64,000 nt of DNA, from contig JAHHHP010000018.1 of NCBI GenBank assembly GCA_019359275.1, positions 1-64,000 on the forward strand, written 5' to 3'. The stretch's first letter is position 1. Each line of letters opens with the position of its first letter. Positions 45,281 to 54,824 of this stretch are shown here, piece after piece. The notes under the pieces were generated by a model. It was given only the letters and a program-made list of their open reading frames with translations, was not told the origin of the DNA and ran no database searches. The stretch comes from Myxacorys chilensis ATA2-1-KO14. Its GTDB lineage: Bacteria > Cyanobacteriota > Cyanobacteriia > Leptolyngbyales > Leptolyngbyaceae. The translations under genes and the position numbers were made by a program.

Positions 45281-46264
45281 CTAGCTGGCGATATATTCGC
45301 GGACATTGGCTTTGCGACGACGCAAGTGGTCTAACGCCTGCCGCTCAAGCTGACGAACCCGTTCGCGGCTCAAGTTTAAGCGATCGCCAACTTTAGCAAG
45401 AGATAGCTCGTGACCATCATTTAGGCCATAACGCAACGCTAAGACCTCACGTTGCTGAGGGGTCAGATCGTCCATCATGTTGTTGAGATCTTGACGAAGA
45501 AAGTCTTGAGTTAAATAGACATCAGGTGATGGCCCATCGTCTTCAAGCAACTCTTGTAGCTCAGTATCTTGGTTGTCTCCGACGCGCATATCGAGTGATA
45601 CGGGTTGGCGAGACATAATCAAGAACTCACGGATTTGCTCTGGCTCAAGCTCAAGCTCTTGAGCAATCTCAGTAGCAGACGGACTACGTCCTAACTGCTG
45701 AGATAACTCGCGCTGGACTTTCTTGATCTTGTTGAGCTTTTCGGTAATGTGAATTGGCAATCGGATCGTGCGGGCTTGCTGCGCGATCGCTCGGGTAATG
45801 GCCTGACGAATCCACCAGTAAGCGTAGGTCGAAAACTTATAGCCACGGGTTGGATCAAACTTCTCAACGCCGCGCTCTAAGCCAAGCGAACCTTCTTGAA
45901 TCAAGTCCAAGAACTCCAAATTACGCTTCTGATACTTCTTCGCGATCGAGACGACAAGCCGCAAGTTCGCCTCAATCATCTTCTGCTTAGCGCGACGACC
46001 ACGCTGAAAAATACCATTCAACTCTGACTCGCTCAAGTGAACATGCTCAGCGAATTCTTGCTGACTTGGCTCGTGATCAAGCTTCTTAGTCAGCGAGTCT
46101 TTTTTGTCTTGCAACGCCATCATCTGCTGCACCTGCTTTCCGTAGAGAATCTCCTGCTCATGGGTCAGCATCGGCACACGCCCAATTTCGTGCAAGTAAG
46201 TTCGCACCATATCGGCTGAGAAGGTGGACTTGGAAGCTTTGGATTTGGTGTTGGCAGTAGCCAT
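45281..46264 (-). CDS. Group 2 RNA polymerase sigma factor
   Basis: A 327-residue non-essential sigma-70 factor. Region 1.2 starts [20 protein letters not shown] (here [20 protein letters not shown]). Region 2 has [20 protein letters not shown] and [20 protein letters not shown]. Region 3 and 4 have [34 protein letters not shown] and [20 protein letters not shown]. No large region 1.1 is present, which sets it apart from the primary SigA. Members (SigB-E) respond to stress, light, and carbon/nitrogen status; which one this is cannot be decided. The start is ATG 46264 (MATANTK). Confidence 0.92.
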   Translation of the reverse strand: MATANTKSKASKSTFSADMVRTYLHEIGRVPMLTHEQEILYGKQVQQMMALQDKKDSLTKKLDHEPSQQEFAEHVHLSESELNGIFQRGRRAKQKMIEANLRLVVSIAKKYQKRNLEFLDLIQEGSLGLERGVEKFDPTRGYKFSTYAYWWIRQAITRAIAQQARTIRLPIHITEKLNKIKKVQRELSQQLGRSPSATEIAQELELEPEQIREFLIMSRQPVSLDMRVGDNQDTELQELLEDDGPSPDVYLTQDFLRQDLNNMMDDLTPQQREVLALRYGLNDGHELSLAKVGDRLNLSRERVRQLERQALDHLRRRKANVREYIAS

Positions 46265-47233
46265 GATGTGCTTGTGAACTCCGTGAAAACAAACTGAAAA
46301 ACTGTTGCGGGGCAAAAATAGGAAGAGAAACAGTCCACTTATCCTATTAGGGTAAGGAATGGGCTATAGAGCTTCATCTCTCGGTGTAAGGAGATGAATG
46401 CTACGAATTCTAAGGAATCATGACAAAACGAAAGAAGTAATGGTTCACTGAATCTGATTTAGAAGCTGAGGGAGTGGCGATCGCAAATGAGTCGCGTTGA
46501 GCTGTAGATAAATTGACAATGAGCTGTAGCGTGGTGGAGCGGTGCTATCTCGAAATCAGTTCGACTTCAGGTTATGCTCTAATGATATAGCACTTTTTCT
46601 ATAAAGTAAAGGGTTTGAACCTATTTCTAGAGGTAATTTTTTCCAGCCGCTGACGGAGCAGAAAAACATACTTAGCAAGGGATACAGCATGACTGAATCA
46701 CTCCACAAACTGCGTTCTTTATAATCATGAATGTTTAGATAGAGTTTGAATAGAGAGCATTAAGGGGGATAACCGAACCTTTCTAAAGCGATTTTGTAGG
46801 GCAATCTGAATGAACCTTTTTGGGGGCGTTCCGAATGCTGAAACCCATTAACAGAAAGACTTTCTGCGATCGCTCAAATCCTGATTCCTGAGAGTTTGAC
46901 TTAAAAATAATGCGATAAATAATTCAAAGTTACGCTCTAGAACTAATATATGAAATTCTTGTGTCATTGAGATGCCAATTGAATAGCACCACAGTGAAAC
47001 TTTGCGAATTAAATCGACCAAGAATGGTTTGACCTAAAGAATAGAGTCTTTATTTTTATAGCTGAAAATAGACTGAAGAAAGTAAAAGAAATTCTGTTGA
47101 TTTAAAAGGGAGCGGTAACAGCGCACTCAGTGACCGATGTAACAGGTGAATACCAACTCGGCGGCGCTTACCTGCGTATGTTGCCAACCCCTTGAAAGGA
47201 ACGATGGGCTGCCCCTCAAACGGGGTGATGAAC
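46265..47233. other. 0.97-kb intergenic region between GH15 and the sigma factor
   Basis: No gene is convincing; an 88-codon frame on the minus strand overlapping the GH15 end has no family or start signal. It contains a small hairpin (TTCATCTC 46373-46380 with GAGATGAA 46391-46398) just ahead of the sigma gene, which could belong to its leader or promoter. AT-rich otherwise. Confidence 0.5.
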
Positions 47234-49039
47234 TCAATCGGAAATCTTAACCTTTCCTGCCTTGTCCTGCTCCAATCCAGCCTCCAAACTAATGACCGCT
47301 CCGATAAACGCTGCGTGAACAAACGTTTGAGGAAAATTGCCTAACATCTGTTTTGTCTGGGGATCTGCCTCCTCAGCAAAAAATCCTAAATCATTTGCAC
47401 AAGCTAAAGCGGCATCAACGATCGTGCGAGCACGTTGAAAGTCGCGGCGAGCGACCCAATATTGAGCGACCCAGAGCGTACCTGCTAAAAATGCCCCTTC
47501 TTGCTGAGAGTCAGCGTTTTCTAGATGCCGTCGGTATAGATTCCCGCTTGCATAGTTACGCTCAAGCGCGTCAATTGTTGCAACCATTTCGGTTGTGTCA
47601 GGAGCCGTGTATGCCCAAACGGGAAATAGAGCGGCGGAGACATCAACTGCTTCACTGCCTGCAAAAGCAGCATAAGCCCCTTCGGAGGTCAAACAATGGC
47701 GTGTCACAAAACGGCGAATCGCTTGTTCTGCCGCTCGCCAGCGACGAGCTTGAGCGTCGGTTTTGGCAAAATCAGCAATGTGCATCAAACCACAGGCTGC
47801 AAGCACTTTACCAACCGTGTAATGTTCCTTTGACTCTTCTTCCCAAATACCGTGATCTGGTTCGCTCCAATGGTCTGCCAAATAATCTGCAACCTTTTCG
47901 ACAACTGACCAATGCTCATCAGTCTGAAAACGGCTATAAATCAGCTTAGCAACTAATAAAACATTACCAAGAGCATCAAGCTGCAATTGAGATTTTGCAC
48001 GATTGCCGATACGAACGGGTTGGCTGTTGCAGTACCCAGTGAAATCGAGTTTTACTTCGTCGGAAACAGTTTCACCGTCAACATCAGCAACCGGAGAAAG
48101 GGGAAGGTCTTTAGATGAGCCGCGATTCTTCGGCGCTTGGCAAAGCCAATCGTAGCCACAGACAAACTCTAAGAACTGTTGCGATTCAGAACCATCGCTA
48201 CATGACCCAATCAAAGCACTCACAACCATGCCTGCATCGCGTAGCCAGACGTAGCGGTAGTCGTAGTTTCGTTCTGCCCCGATCGCTTCCGGCAGGGAGG
48301 TAGTTGCTGCCGCTATAATTCCACCTGTCTGCTCAAACGTGAGTAGCCGTAGAGCGCGAACTGAGTGTGCGACTTGATCTTTATATGCCCCGTCATAACA
48401 AACAGGACTGAAAAGTTGCTGCCAGCGATCGCGCGTTGCGGTTAACCAGTAGTTCACATCCTGTTCGGTTGGCAACGGCAGCGATCGATTGACCAACACT
48501 GCCCAACCCGCTTCACCTTGAGGAATGGTGAAAGAAACGTGTGGTTCTGAGATTTCGTCACAGGTGTCGCTTGCGCTAATGCTAAGAGGATGAGAGGCGT
48601 AGAGATAGTAGCGATCGTCAATCTGAACGCCCTGATCAACAAATTGCAGATTAGGGGAACGACGACCGTAGTCGGGTGCAGGCTGTAGAATCACCGTCAG
48701 GTCGGCTGGAGCCACTGAAAAGCGACGACAAATTCCCTTAGGAACCTTCTCTCCCATTGGCATCCAATCAAGAATGGTTAACTCGCCCTGCGGGGTTGTC
48801 AGCCTTGTTTCCAAGACACCGCTGTCTCCCAAATAAGCGCGGTTCGCAAACGAGGCATTGGGTAACTGTAGCCACCAAGATCCGCCGCGATTTAGATCAA
48901 GTAAGGATGCAAACAAAGATGGAGAGTCAAATCGTTCTGGACAGTACCACACTACCGAACCCAATGTTGTGATCAAGGCAGAAGTGCAGCGATCGCCAAT
49001 CACAGCCAAGTCGCGAATTTTCGGAAAGCGGTTTGTCAT
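47234..49039 (-). CDS. GH15 glucoamylase/trehalase-like hydrolase
   Basis: A 601-residue cytoplasmic (no signal) enzyme of glycoside hydrolase family 15. The N-terminal beta-sandwich starts MTNRFPKIRDLAVIGDRCTS then LGSVVWYCPERFDSPSLFA. The (alpha/alpha)6 barrel has NYDYRYVWLRDAGMVVSAL, WEEESKEHYTVGKVLAACGL with the catalytic Glu, and EEGAFLAGTLWVAQYW-type QQEGAFLAGTLWVA near the end. GH15 members hydrolyse alpha-1,4 glucans or trehalose; the substrate is not decidable. The start is ATG 49039; an upstream TTG at 49084 is possible. Confidence 0.88.
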   Translation of the reverse strand: MTNRFPKIRDLAVIGDRCTSALITTLGSVVWYCPERFDSPSLFASLLDLNRGGSWWLQLPNASFANRAYLGDSGVLETRLTTPQGELTILDWMPMGEKVPKGICRRFSVAPADLTVILQPAPDYGRRSPNLQFVDQGVQIDDRYYLYASHPLSISASDTCDEISEPHVSFTIPQGEAGWAVLVNRSLPLPTEQDVNYWLTATRDRWQQLFSPVCYDGAYKDQVAHSVRALRLLTFEQTGGIIAAATTSLPEAIGAERNYDYRYVWLRDAGMVVSALIGSCSDGSESQQFLEFVCGYDWLCQAPKNRGSSKDLPLSPVADVDGETVSDEVKLDFTGYCNSQPVRIGNRAKSQLQLDALGNVLLVAKLIYSRFQTDEHWSVVEKVADYLADHWSEPDHGIWEEESKEHYTVGKVLAACGLMHIADFAKTDAQARRWRAAEQAIRRFVTRHCLTSEGAYAAFAGSEAVDVSAALFPVWAYTAPDTTEMVATIDALERNYASGNLYRRHLENADSQQEGAFLAGTLWVAQYWVARRDFQRARTIVDAALACANDLGFFAEEADPQTKQMLGNFPQTFVHAAFIGAVISLEAGLEQDKAGKVKISD

Positions 49040-49241
49040 CTTGAGATTAGAGTTTGCTTGCACTTTGGAGAGACTGATCTTCAATTTTTAGGAAACATTC
49101 AACAGGTTGTCTGTTTAAGAACCGTTCTAGTTAAAGTTCGAGTACTCCATCTCCAAAGTCTAGCTCAGTGCAAACGGCTAGATTGGGATATCAAGAATAA
49201 GCTCTCATATACGCTTCTTTGGATCTTGCATCGCCTTGAAC

Positions 49242-50369
49242 CTAAGCTTCAAGCAACTTTTGCACCGTCCACCACCACAGGTTCCGTCCATTGATCTTGT
49301 TCCAGTACCAATACTCACAGCCCCATAGCAAAACCCTGCTATAACCGATATCCATTAGAGTCGTGACGATATATTCCACTCGCTTTGGGGTGGAACTCAG
49401 ATAATCAGTTTTACGAGTGGCAACCAATTCATGAGGCTCCCAAGGCTCTGCCTGTGCTTCGGCAATCCAATCCTCTTTCCCCATGTGTACCAGTATCTTC
49501 TGCCATTCCTTTAGCTTTGTCCGATAGGCTTCTTCAGGTTCCAGGTAGCTAGAGGAGTTGCCTACTGGCACTTTCGTATAAACATTCATCCCGACAGCAT
49601 CGGCTAGAGCAAGGCTTTCTTGAAAGGCACGCTCGTCTTCAGCGTCTTCAGCAGTAGGCAAGGTCAAGGAGTTGGTCATCAATACTTTTTGCTTAGGAAG
49701 GGCTAACGATCGCACGAGTTCAACTTCCCGGCGCACAAAGCCGTAGCTGAGGTAGCGGCCTGCCGTAATATCTAAGCGAGTAAAAGGTTCGTTTTCAACC
49801 TGCCAGTACTTCAGACTAGGGGCATGACGTGTGTGCTTCACAAGCGTTTGAATGAACTGGAGTGTGTAGTCTGCAATCTGCTCATTGCGATCTAGCGGTT
49901 CTGGATTGCCAGATGTATCACAGCGATCGCTGAGCCACTTTGGAAAATGAAATTCGGGCCAGCGAGGTGATTTCATTCCAACCGTCAGCACTACATCAAT
50001 TCCCTGCCGATGACTTTCATCGAGCAACCAATCCAGGATTGTGAAATCAAACTGGTTTTTGAGCGGTTCGATTTCATTCCAGTAACTACACAGCCGAATG
50101 TAGTCAAACCCCAGTGAGCAAATGTGGCTGAAGGCTTTTTGGTAGTCTAATCCTAGGTAGCGGCACTGAAGTTGGCTGAACGTGGTTCCCAAGTATACAG
50201 GTCGTTTACGGCTTGCTGTCTGAGGGGAGAGTTGAGCCAGAGAAGTGGCTTTAGTCCGGTCAGCACTCAATGCTATCAAAGCGGAAACGCTTGATCCGAG
50301 GAAAAGCGTGAACTGCCTACGGGTCAGACGTAACTCAGTAGTAAAGTTGGTTTTTTCGATTCGCTTCAT
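49242..50369 (-). CDS. Tat-exported clan A glycoside hydrolase
   Basis: A 375-residue TIM-barrel hydrolase. The N-terminus has TRRQFTLFLGSSVSALIALS, a good twin-arginine signal, so the enzyme is exported folded. Barrel motifs: FDYIRLCSYWNEIEP, VVLTVGMKSPRWPEF, YWQVENEPFTR (general acid Glu in NEP), GMNVYTKV and WIAEAQAEPWEP (candidate nucleophile Glu). The two-Glu arrangement is clan GH-A (GH5, GH39 or GH42 like); family is open. Substrate unknown. ATG at 50369; an upstream in-frame GTG at 50378 adds three residues. Adjacent to GH15 (same strand) and a divergent SGNH esterase. Confidence 0.85.
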   Translation of the reverse strand: MKRIEKTNFTTELRLTRRQFTLFLGSSVSALIALSADRTKATSLAQLSPQTASRKRPVYLGTTFSQLQCRYLGLDYQKAFSHICSLGFDYIRLCSYWNEIEPLKNQFDFTILDWLLDESHRQGIDVVLTVGMKSPRWPEFHFPKWLSDRCDTSGNPEPLDRNEQIADYTLQFIQTLVKHTRHAPSLKYWQVENEPFTRLDITAGRYLSYGFVRREVELVRSLALPKQKVLMTNSLTLPTAEDAEDERAFQESLALADAVGMNVYTKVPVGNSSSYLEPEEAYRTKLKEWQKILVHMGKEDWIAEAQAEPWEPHELVATRKTDYLSSTPKRVEYIVTTLMDIGYSRVLLWGCEYWYWNKINGRNLWWWTVQKLLEA

Positions 50370-50486
50370 CGTCGGCACGTCAAACCTTTATCTCAATAAT
50401 TGTTGCATTTATTACGCCTTATACACTGAAATTCTAGGTATGGGTAAGCTTTTAACAGTTCAATCTTAAGAATGACTTTTTAGTCC

Positions 50487-51260
50487 ATGCAACGTTCCTT
50501 CTTGATTGCTCTGGCAACAGCACTCAATCTGATAACTTTTAAGCTGTCTGCTGATGCATATCCTCCTACTCTTGATCCTAAATCGCCTAATGAGTTGCGC
50601 CAGCAAATTCAACAAATTCAACAACGCTTGGAGGATTGGGCACAACTAGAGGTGTATCGCCAAGCGAATGCCACCGTCCCCCCACCTGCAGTGGGCGAAA
50701 ACCGAGTCGTGTTCTTTGGCGATTCCATCACCGATTTTTGGGATCTATCTACCTATTTCCCGCGTCGACCTTATATCAACCGGGGCATTTCTGGGCAAAC
50801 AACGCCTCAAATGTTGATCCGATTTCGTCCAGATGTAGTTGCCCTCAAGCCACGAGTCGTCGTCATTCTCGCAGGAACAAATGACATTGCAGGCAATACA
50901 GGCCCCATGAGCTTAGACCAAATTGAAGACAACTATGCGTCGATCGCAGAGTTAGCGAAGGCCCACCAGATTCGAGTAGTGTTTGCGTCACTGCTTCCAA
51001 TCCATGATTATGGCGCGAAAAAAATCTTAGCTGGACGACCGCCAGCTAAGATTGAAGCTTTGAACTATTGGTTTAAGAAGTATTGCAAAGCGAATCATTG
51101 CATCCATCTTGACTACTACAGTCACATGCTGGATGACCGAGGAATGCTGAGAGCAGAGTTATCAGACGATGGACTACATCCGAATGCGAAGGGATACAAC
51201 ATCATGGCTCCTTTAGCAGTGAGAGCAATTCAGCAAGCATTGGAACAACTGAGTCCCTAA
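50487..51260 (+). CDS. Secreted SGNH/GDSL hydrolase
   Basis: A 257-residue esterase or acylhydrolase. Signal peptide at about 1-24 (ALATALNLITFKLSADA). SGNH blocks: FFGDSITDFWDL (nucleophile Ser, about residue 79), RGISGQTTPQML (Gly), ILAGTNDIAGN (Asn) and DGLHPNAKGYNIM (Asp and His). Relatives remove acetyl groups from polysaccharides or hydrolyse lipids. Neighbouring glycosidases support an exopolysaccharide or cell-wall context, by inference. ATG at 50487. Confidence 0.9.
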   Translation: MQRSFLIALATALNLITFKLSADAYPPTLDPKSPNELRQQIQQIQQRLEDWAQLEVYRQANATVPPPAVGENRVVFFGDSITDFWDLSTYFPRRPYINRGISGQTTPQMLIRFRPDVVALKPRVVVILAGTNDIAGNTGPMSLDQIEDNYASIAELAKAHQIRVVFASLLPIHDYGAKKILAGRPPAKIEALNYWFKKYCKANHCIHLDYYSHMLDDRGMLRAELSDDGLHPNAKGYNIMAPLAVRAIQQALEQLSP

Positions 51261-51454
51261 TGACTAAAAAATCCCTGATGACTGGAAAAACCGTTAAGAC
51301 CAAAAAATCTGTCGATTTAAGCTTCTGAAGTAGCAGTTGTTCAGTTGGAAAGGAAGCGTAACAAAAAGGTTACTAGCTGAACCCGGATCAACTGAGTCCA
51401 GCTTTTTATTAATGCAATATCAAGTACAAACCGCTTGGCTTCTAATGACACCTG

Positions 51455-52078
51455 CTATCGCCATCCTAGCGGTGGCTCGATTAAGTCTTGATCTGCTTTG
51501 CCTTCCCGCACTCCGGGTTTGTCAACAATTTGAACCGTGGTAGCCTGCAATCCTTGTTCTCCTTCGGTGGCAACAAACCTCACTGCCGTTCCCACTTCGA
51601 TGCGATCGAAATCGTTGTGACTCACACTGTTTTGGTGAAAGTAAACATCTAATCCATTCTCTAAAGTTTTGATGAATCCGTAGCCATCTTCCCGAAACAG
51701 CTTTGTCACGATCGCAGTTGAATCGCCACCCGCTCCATGAGTTTTAGAATGTTCAGATTCTCGTTGTCGATCGGTGAGTTCTTTTAGCTGACGCTCAACT
51801 TTAGTAAAAGCAGTTCTAACCACTGCCTCTAGAGGAACGCTCAGATCGTTTGGGTGATCTTCTCCAACTAATTCATGGTTAGGAGGAACTCTTAGGTCGA
51901 TTCGTACTCGGTAGGGAGAACCGTGAGTCGGTCGTTCGTTGATCTTCTCGACTGCGATTTGACCGCTACTGATGTAACTACACAAGCGCTCTAGTTTGTT
52001 CAGCTTCTCGTGAATCAAAGTATCGATCGCATCGGAATGATCCAGATTGCGATATGTAATTTCTAAAGGTGTTTTCAT
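51455..52078 (-). CDS. HPF/RaiA-like protein fused to a cold-shock domain
   Basis: A 207-residue fusion. Residues 1-110 form an HPF/RaiA ribosome-hibernation-like domain (PLEITYRNLDHSDAIDTLI, then YRVRIDLRVPPNHELVGE). Residues 125-190 form a cold-shock domain (AIVTKLFREDGYGFIKTLE with YGFI and VYFHQNSV, RNA-binding motifs RNP1/RNP2). RaiA/HPF proteins block ribosomes at rest; cold-shock domains bind single-stranded nucleic acids. A combined role in stress ribosome protection is inferred. ATG at 52078. Confidence 0.9.
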   Translation of the reverse strand: MKTPLEITYRNLDHSDAIDTLIHEKLNKLERLCSYISSGQIAVEKINERPTHGSPYRVRIDLRVPPNHELVGEDHPNDLSVPLEAVVRTAFTKVERQLKELTDRQRESEHSKTHGAGGDSTAIVTKLFREDGYGFIKTLENGLDVYFHQNSVSHNDFDRIEVGTAVRFVATEGEQGLQATTVQIVDKPGVREGKADQDLIEPPLGWR

Positions 52079-52152
52079 CCTGTCCGTGTCCTAAGCTATT
52101 AATGTTCGTGGTCTAGCACGCAGAGACAACGTGTTCCACTTCAGATTATTTT

Positions 52153-52662
52153 TTACTTCAAATTAATCTTTTGGTTGTCTCCACTGCTCGCAGGCTCACC
52201 TGTTGTCGCTGCTTTGATGAAACCAATTGTTTTTGCCACGACACCTGCAGGCGAATCCCAATATTCTGCTTTCTCAACGCTAACTTTTAACAACGCGATG
52301 TCAGGCTCATTCACACCGTTGGGGAACCAAGCCTTGAGATCAGGAACCCAAAGCTCCTCGATCTTCTGCTTATCTTGGATCAATTCGGCTTGCCCTGACA
52401 TCGCAACATAGGTCTGCTTATCGGGTGCAGCGAAACTAACGTTAACGTGGTGATTTTGATTTACTTCATCGACTTTATAAGAGCTTGCGTAGGTGAAGAA
52501 CCAAAGATCGCCATTCTCTTCGATCTCGCGATTGGTTGCCATCGGGCGACTGTGCAAACTGCCGTCGGGATTAACGGTCGTCAACATGCAGTATTCGATG
52601 TCTTTGACGAGATCGCGCAGCTTCTTCAGTTGCTCGGTGTGATTATCGGTAGAAACAGTCAT
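52153..52662 (-). CDS. Pyridoxamine 5'-phosphate oxidase-like flavin protein (general stress 26 type)
   Basis: A 169-residue split-barrel flavin-binding protein. The family start LRDLVKDIEYCMLTTVNPDG and SLHSRPMATN are visible, followed by LWFFTYASSYKVDEV and VNVSFAAPDKQTYVAMSG. These relatives of general stress protein 26 bind FMN or FAD; the reaction is unknown. ATG at 52662 (MTVSTDNHTEQ) is preferred over an earlier in-frame start. It is upstream of the HPF fusion in the same direction (75 bp), so co-expression is possible. Confidence 0.87.
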   Translation of the reverse strand: MTVSTDNHTEQLKKLRDLVKDIEYCMLTTVNPDGSLHSRPMATNREIEENGDLWFFTYASSYKVDEVNQNHHVNVSFAAPDKQTYVAMSGQAELIQDKQKIEELWVPDLKAWFPNGVNEPDIALLKVSVEKAEYWDSPAGVVAKTIGFIKAATTGEPASSGDNQKINLK

Positions 52663-52924
52663 TGCTAAATTATTTCTGTGTAGATTTACATTGAATAGAG
52701 TGTGAGCGATTCGTTTCGCCAAACTCAAAGGATTACGCGATACTAAGTCGCTTGTCCTTTAGTGTTAGCGCGTTGGAGCCGCGATCGCATGTGTCAGAAG
52801 AGAGAGTGTCCCTGCTTAATAGTGCGCTGATAGCGCTGTGGGAATTCTAAGAGGTGAGGTTTTTTTAGAGACTTCGTTGCCTTGCATCGTGCTGGTTCTC
52901 TTTATCCAAACACTTCATTTTCCT

Positions 52925-53656
52925 ATGATTAGCAAACGTCGAGCTTTTTCTTTAGTTGCGCTGACTCTACTGCTTACAGGTTTGGCGAATGTAGCGATTG
53001 TTCCCATAGGGAACTGCGAAGCAACCACCAAATCGGTGCTGAAATTTAGACCACCCAGCCGAGGCAGCCTTTCGACTACGCGCGGGGGCGCGAGTCGAGG
53101 TGACACAGCGCAAGTCAAACAACTGCAAGCGCTTGTGCCTCAAACGAGCATCGGGTACACAACGGCTGCTTATCCAAGCTTGATGGTGTACATTCCTAAA
53201 ACAACGGCCAAGATGATGATTGTCCGGATCAGATCTGCTGATGGTAAGAAAACTTTGTTTAAGAAGGAAATGGCTGTGCTGCAAACGCCCGGCATTGTGC
53301 GAGTGAATTTTGAGGATGCTGCTCTGCCTCCCTTAAAAATCAGAGAGCAGTATCGCTGGTCGGTCTCATTAGTAGCAAGCGCTGTGGATCGCTCGACAGC
53401 TACGGTGATCGAGGGCGCTTTAGAACGAATTCAGCCTGATGCACAGTTAACTCAACTGTTAGCCAAAGCCGACTTGCAGCAGCAAGCATTTATCTACGCA
53501 GAATCAGGAGTTTGGTGGAATGTTCTCCTCACGTTGGATGATTTGCGCAAGGCACAGCCTCAGAACCCGGCGCTCAATCAACAATGGACATCATTATTAG
53601 ATTCGGTAGGATTGGGCGCGATCGCACAGATGCCCATCCTTGATCTCAAGCCCTAA
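52925..53656 (+). CDS. DUF928 domain-containing secreted protein
   Basis: A 243-residue protein with a signal peptide (SLVALTLLLTGLANVAIVP) and a DUF928 domain. Typical pieces are LQALVPQTSIGYTTAAYPSL and VYIPKTTAKMMIVRIRSADG, then REQYRWSVSLVAS. DUF928 is common in cyanobacteria, often beside CHASE2 or caspase-like genes; its role is not known. ATG at 52925 (MISKRRAF) is used; a longer frame from 52838 would place the signal inside. Confidence 0.85.
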   Translation: MISKRRAFSLVALTLLLTGLANVAIVPIGNCEATTKSVLKFRPPSRGSLSTTRGGASRGDTAQVKQLQALVPQTSIGYTTAAYPSLMVYIPKTTAKMMIVRIRSADGKKTLFKKEMAVLQTPGIVRVNFEDAALPPLKIREQYRWSVSLVASAVDRSTATVIEGALERIQPDAQLTQLLAKADLQQQAFIYAESGVWWNVLLTLDDLRKAQPQNPALNQQWTSLLDSVGLGAIAQMPILDLKP

Positions 53657-53664
53657 ACCTGCCT

Positions 53665-53696
53665 TCTCCCTTCTTTACAAATTGGAAGAAGGGAGA
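53665..53696. terminator. Hairpin between DUF928 and dapB
   Basis: TCTCCCTTCTT (53665-53675) pairs with AAGAAGGGAGA (53686-53696) across a 10-nt loop. It sits between convergent genes. There is no T run. Confidence 0.68.
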
Positions 53697-53709
53697 TTCA
53701 GAGCCAGTA

Positions 53710-54531
53710 TCAAAGAATTTTTTCTAACCCATAGACCAACGTCTTAAGCTGGAGCACTTTGCGAATTGACAGCAGTACTCCAGGCATATAACAGGAGCGA
53801 TCGCTGGTGTCGTGTCGCAGCGTGTAGATTTGTCCCTGAGCGCCAAAAATCACTTCTTGATGCGCTACCAAACCCGGTAAACGGACGCTGTGAATCCGAA
53901 TTCCTTCACCTGCTTGCGCTCCTCTTGCACCCGCCATTTTCTCAGTTTCTTCGACGATTTGAGGATTATAGGTTTTCCCCATTTCTGCTAAGAGTTGCGC
54001 GGTTTGAGCGGCGGTTCCGCTGGGAGCGTCCGCTTTTTGATTGTGATGAAGCTCAATGATTTCAACATGATCAAAATACTGGGAGGCTTGAACGGCTGCC
54101 TGCTGAAGCAAAATCACGCCAATCGAAAAATTAGGAGCTAGTAAACATCCGGTGCTGGCTTTGTCGGCAAATTCGGCTAACTCTCCAATCTGAGCGGGAC
54201 TCAATCCTGTTGTGCCCACGACTGGACGAACTCCATACGCGATCGCAGAACGAATGTTGCCGTACACCACGTCAGGATGGGTCACATCCACCACAACGCC
54301 CAATTCTTTTTCTTGAGACAGCATTGCCATCATTGGCTCATACTCATTCGTAACCGGCACTTCTAGCGCCCCGCACCCAACTATTTCTCCGATATCTTCT
54401 CCGACGTACTGGGGATTGCGTGCGATCGCGCCGATCAATGTCATGTCCTGCGCCTGAGAAATTGCCTTCACAATCTCGCGCCCCATCTTTCCTGTCGCGC
54501 CGTTCACCACCACCGGAATTCGACCTGCCAT
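53710..54531 (-). CDS. dapB: 4-hydroxy-tetrahydrodipicolinate reductase
   Basis: A 273-residue NAD(P)H enzyme of the lysine and meso-diaminopimelate pathway. The nucleotide fold starts [19 protein letters not shown]. The catalytic region [18 protein letters not shown] contains the His-His and Lys typical of the family, and [13 protein letters not shown] lies before it. Length is usual. ATG at 54531. It ends a 53-bp stretch from a convergent DUF928 gene. Confidence 0.96.
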   Translation of the reverse strand: MAGRIPVVVNGATGKMGREIVKAISQAQDMTLIGAIARNPQYVGEDIGEIVGCGALEVPVTNEYEPMMAMLSQEKELGVVVDVTHPDVVYGNIRSAIAYGVRPVVGTTGLSPAQIGELAEFADKASTGCLLAPNFSIGVILLQQAAVQASQYFDHVEIIELHHNQKADAPSGTAAQTAQLLAEMGKTYNPQIVEETEKMAGARGAQAGEGIRIHSVRLPGLVAHQEVIFGAQGQIYTLRHDTSDRSCYMPGVLLSIRKVLQLKTLVYGLEKIL

Positions 54532-54824
54532 ATTCCACCCTCAGCTTAGACAACTCAGTCTATCGATTTTCTTGCCTTCAGTGTAGAGACTTTAAAGCTT
54601 AGTGAGCTTCAGTGAGTTGGCTATTCTGACGTTTATTCGTCGATTTCTGCGCTCATCAACACTTAGCATTTATTGCTGATGTGCTGGCAATCCAACCCTG
54701 AGCCTGTGTTGGTTATAGATGCGATCGCTCTAGCGCTCCCCTGACTCTAGCGGTTTTCGCCTCACACAATATGTCACAATGAAAGACACTCATTAAACTT
54801 GCTTTAAACCCTTCAGGATATCCC

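Noticed and set aside
47056..47322. 88-codon minus-strand frame at the end of the GH15 gene
   Set aside because: It overlaps GH15 coding sequence in another frame, and its composition and lack of a ribosome-binding site argue for chance.
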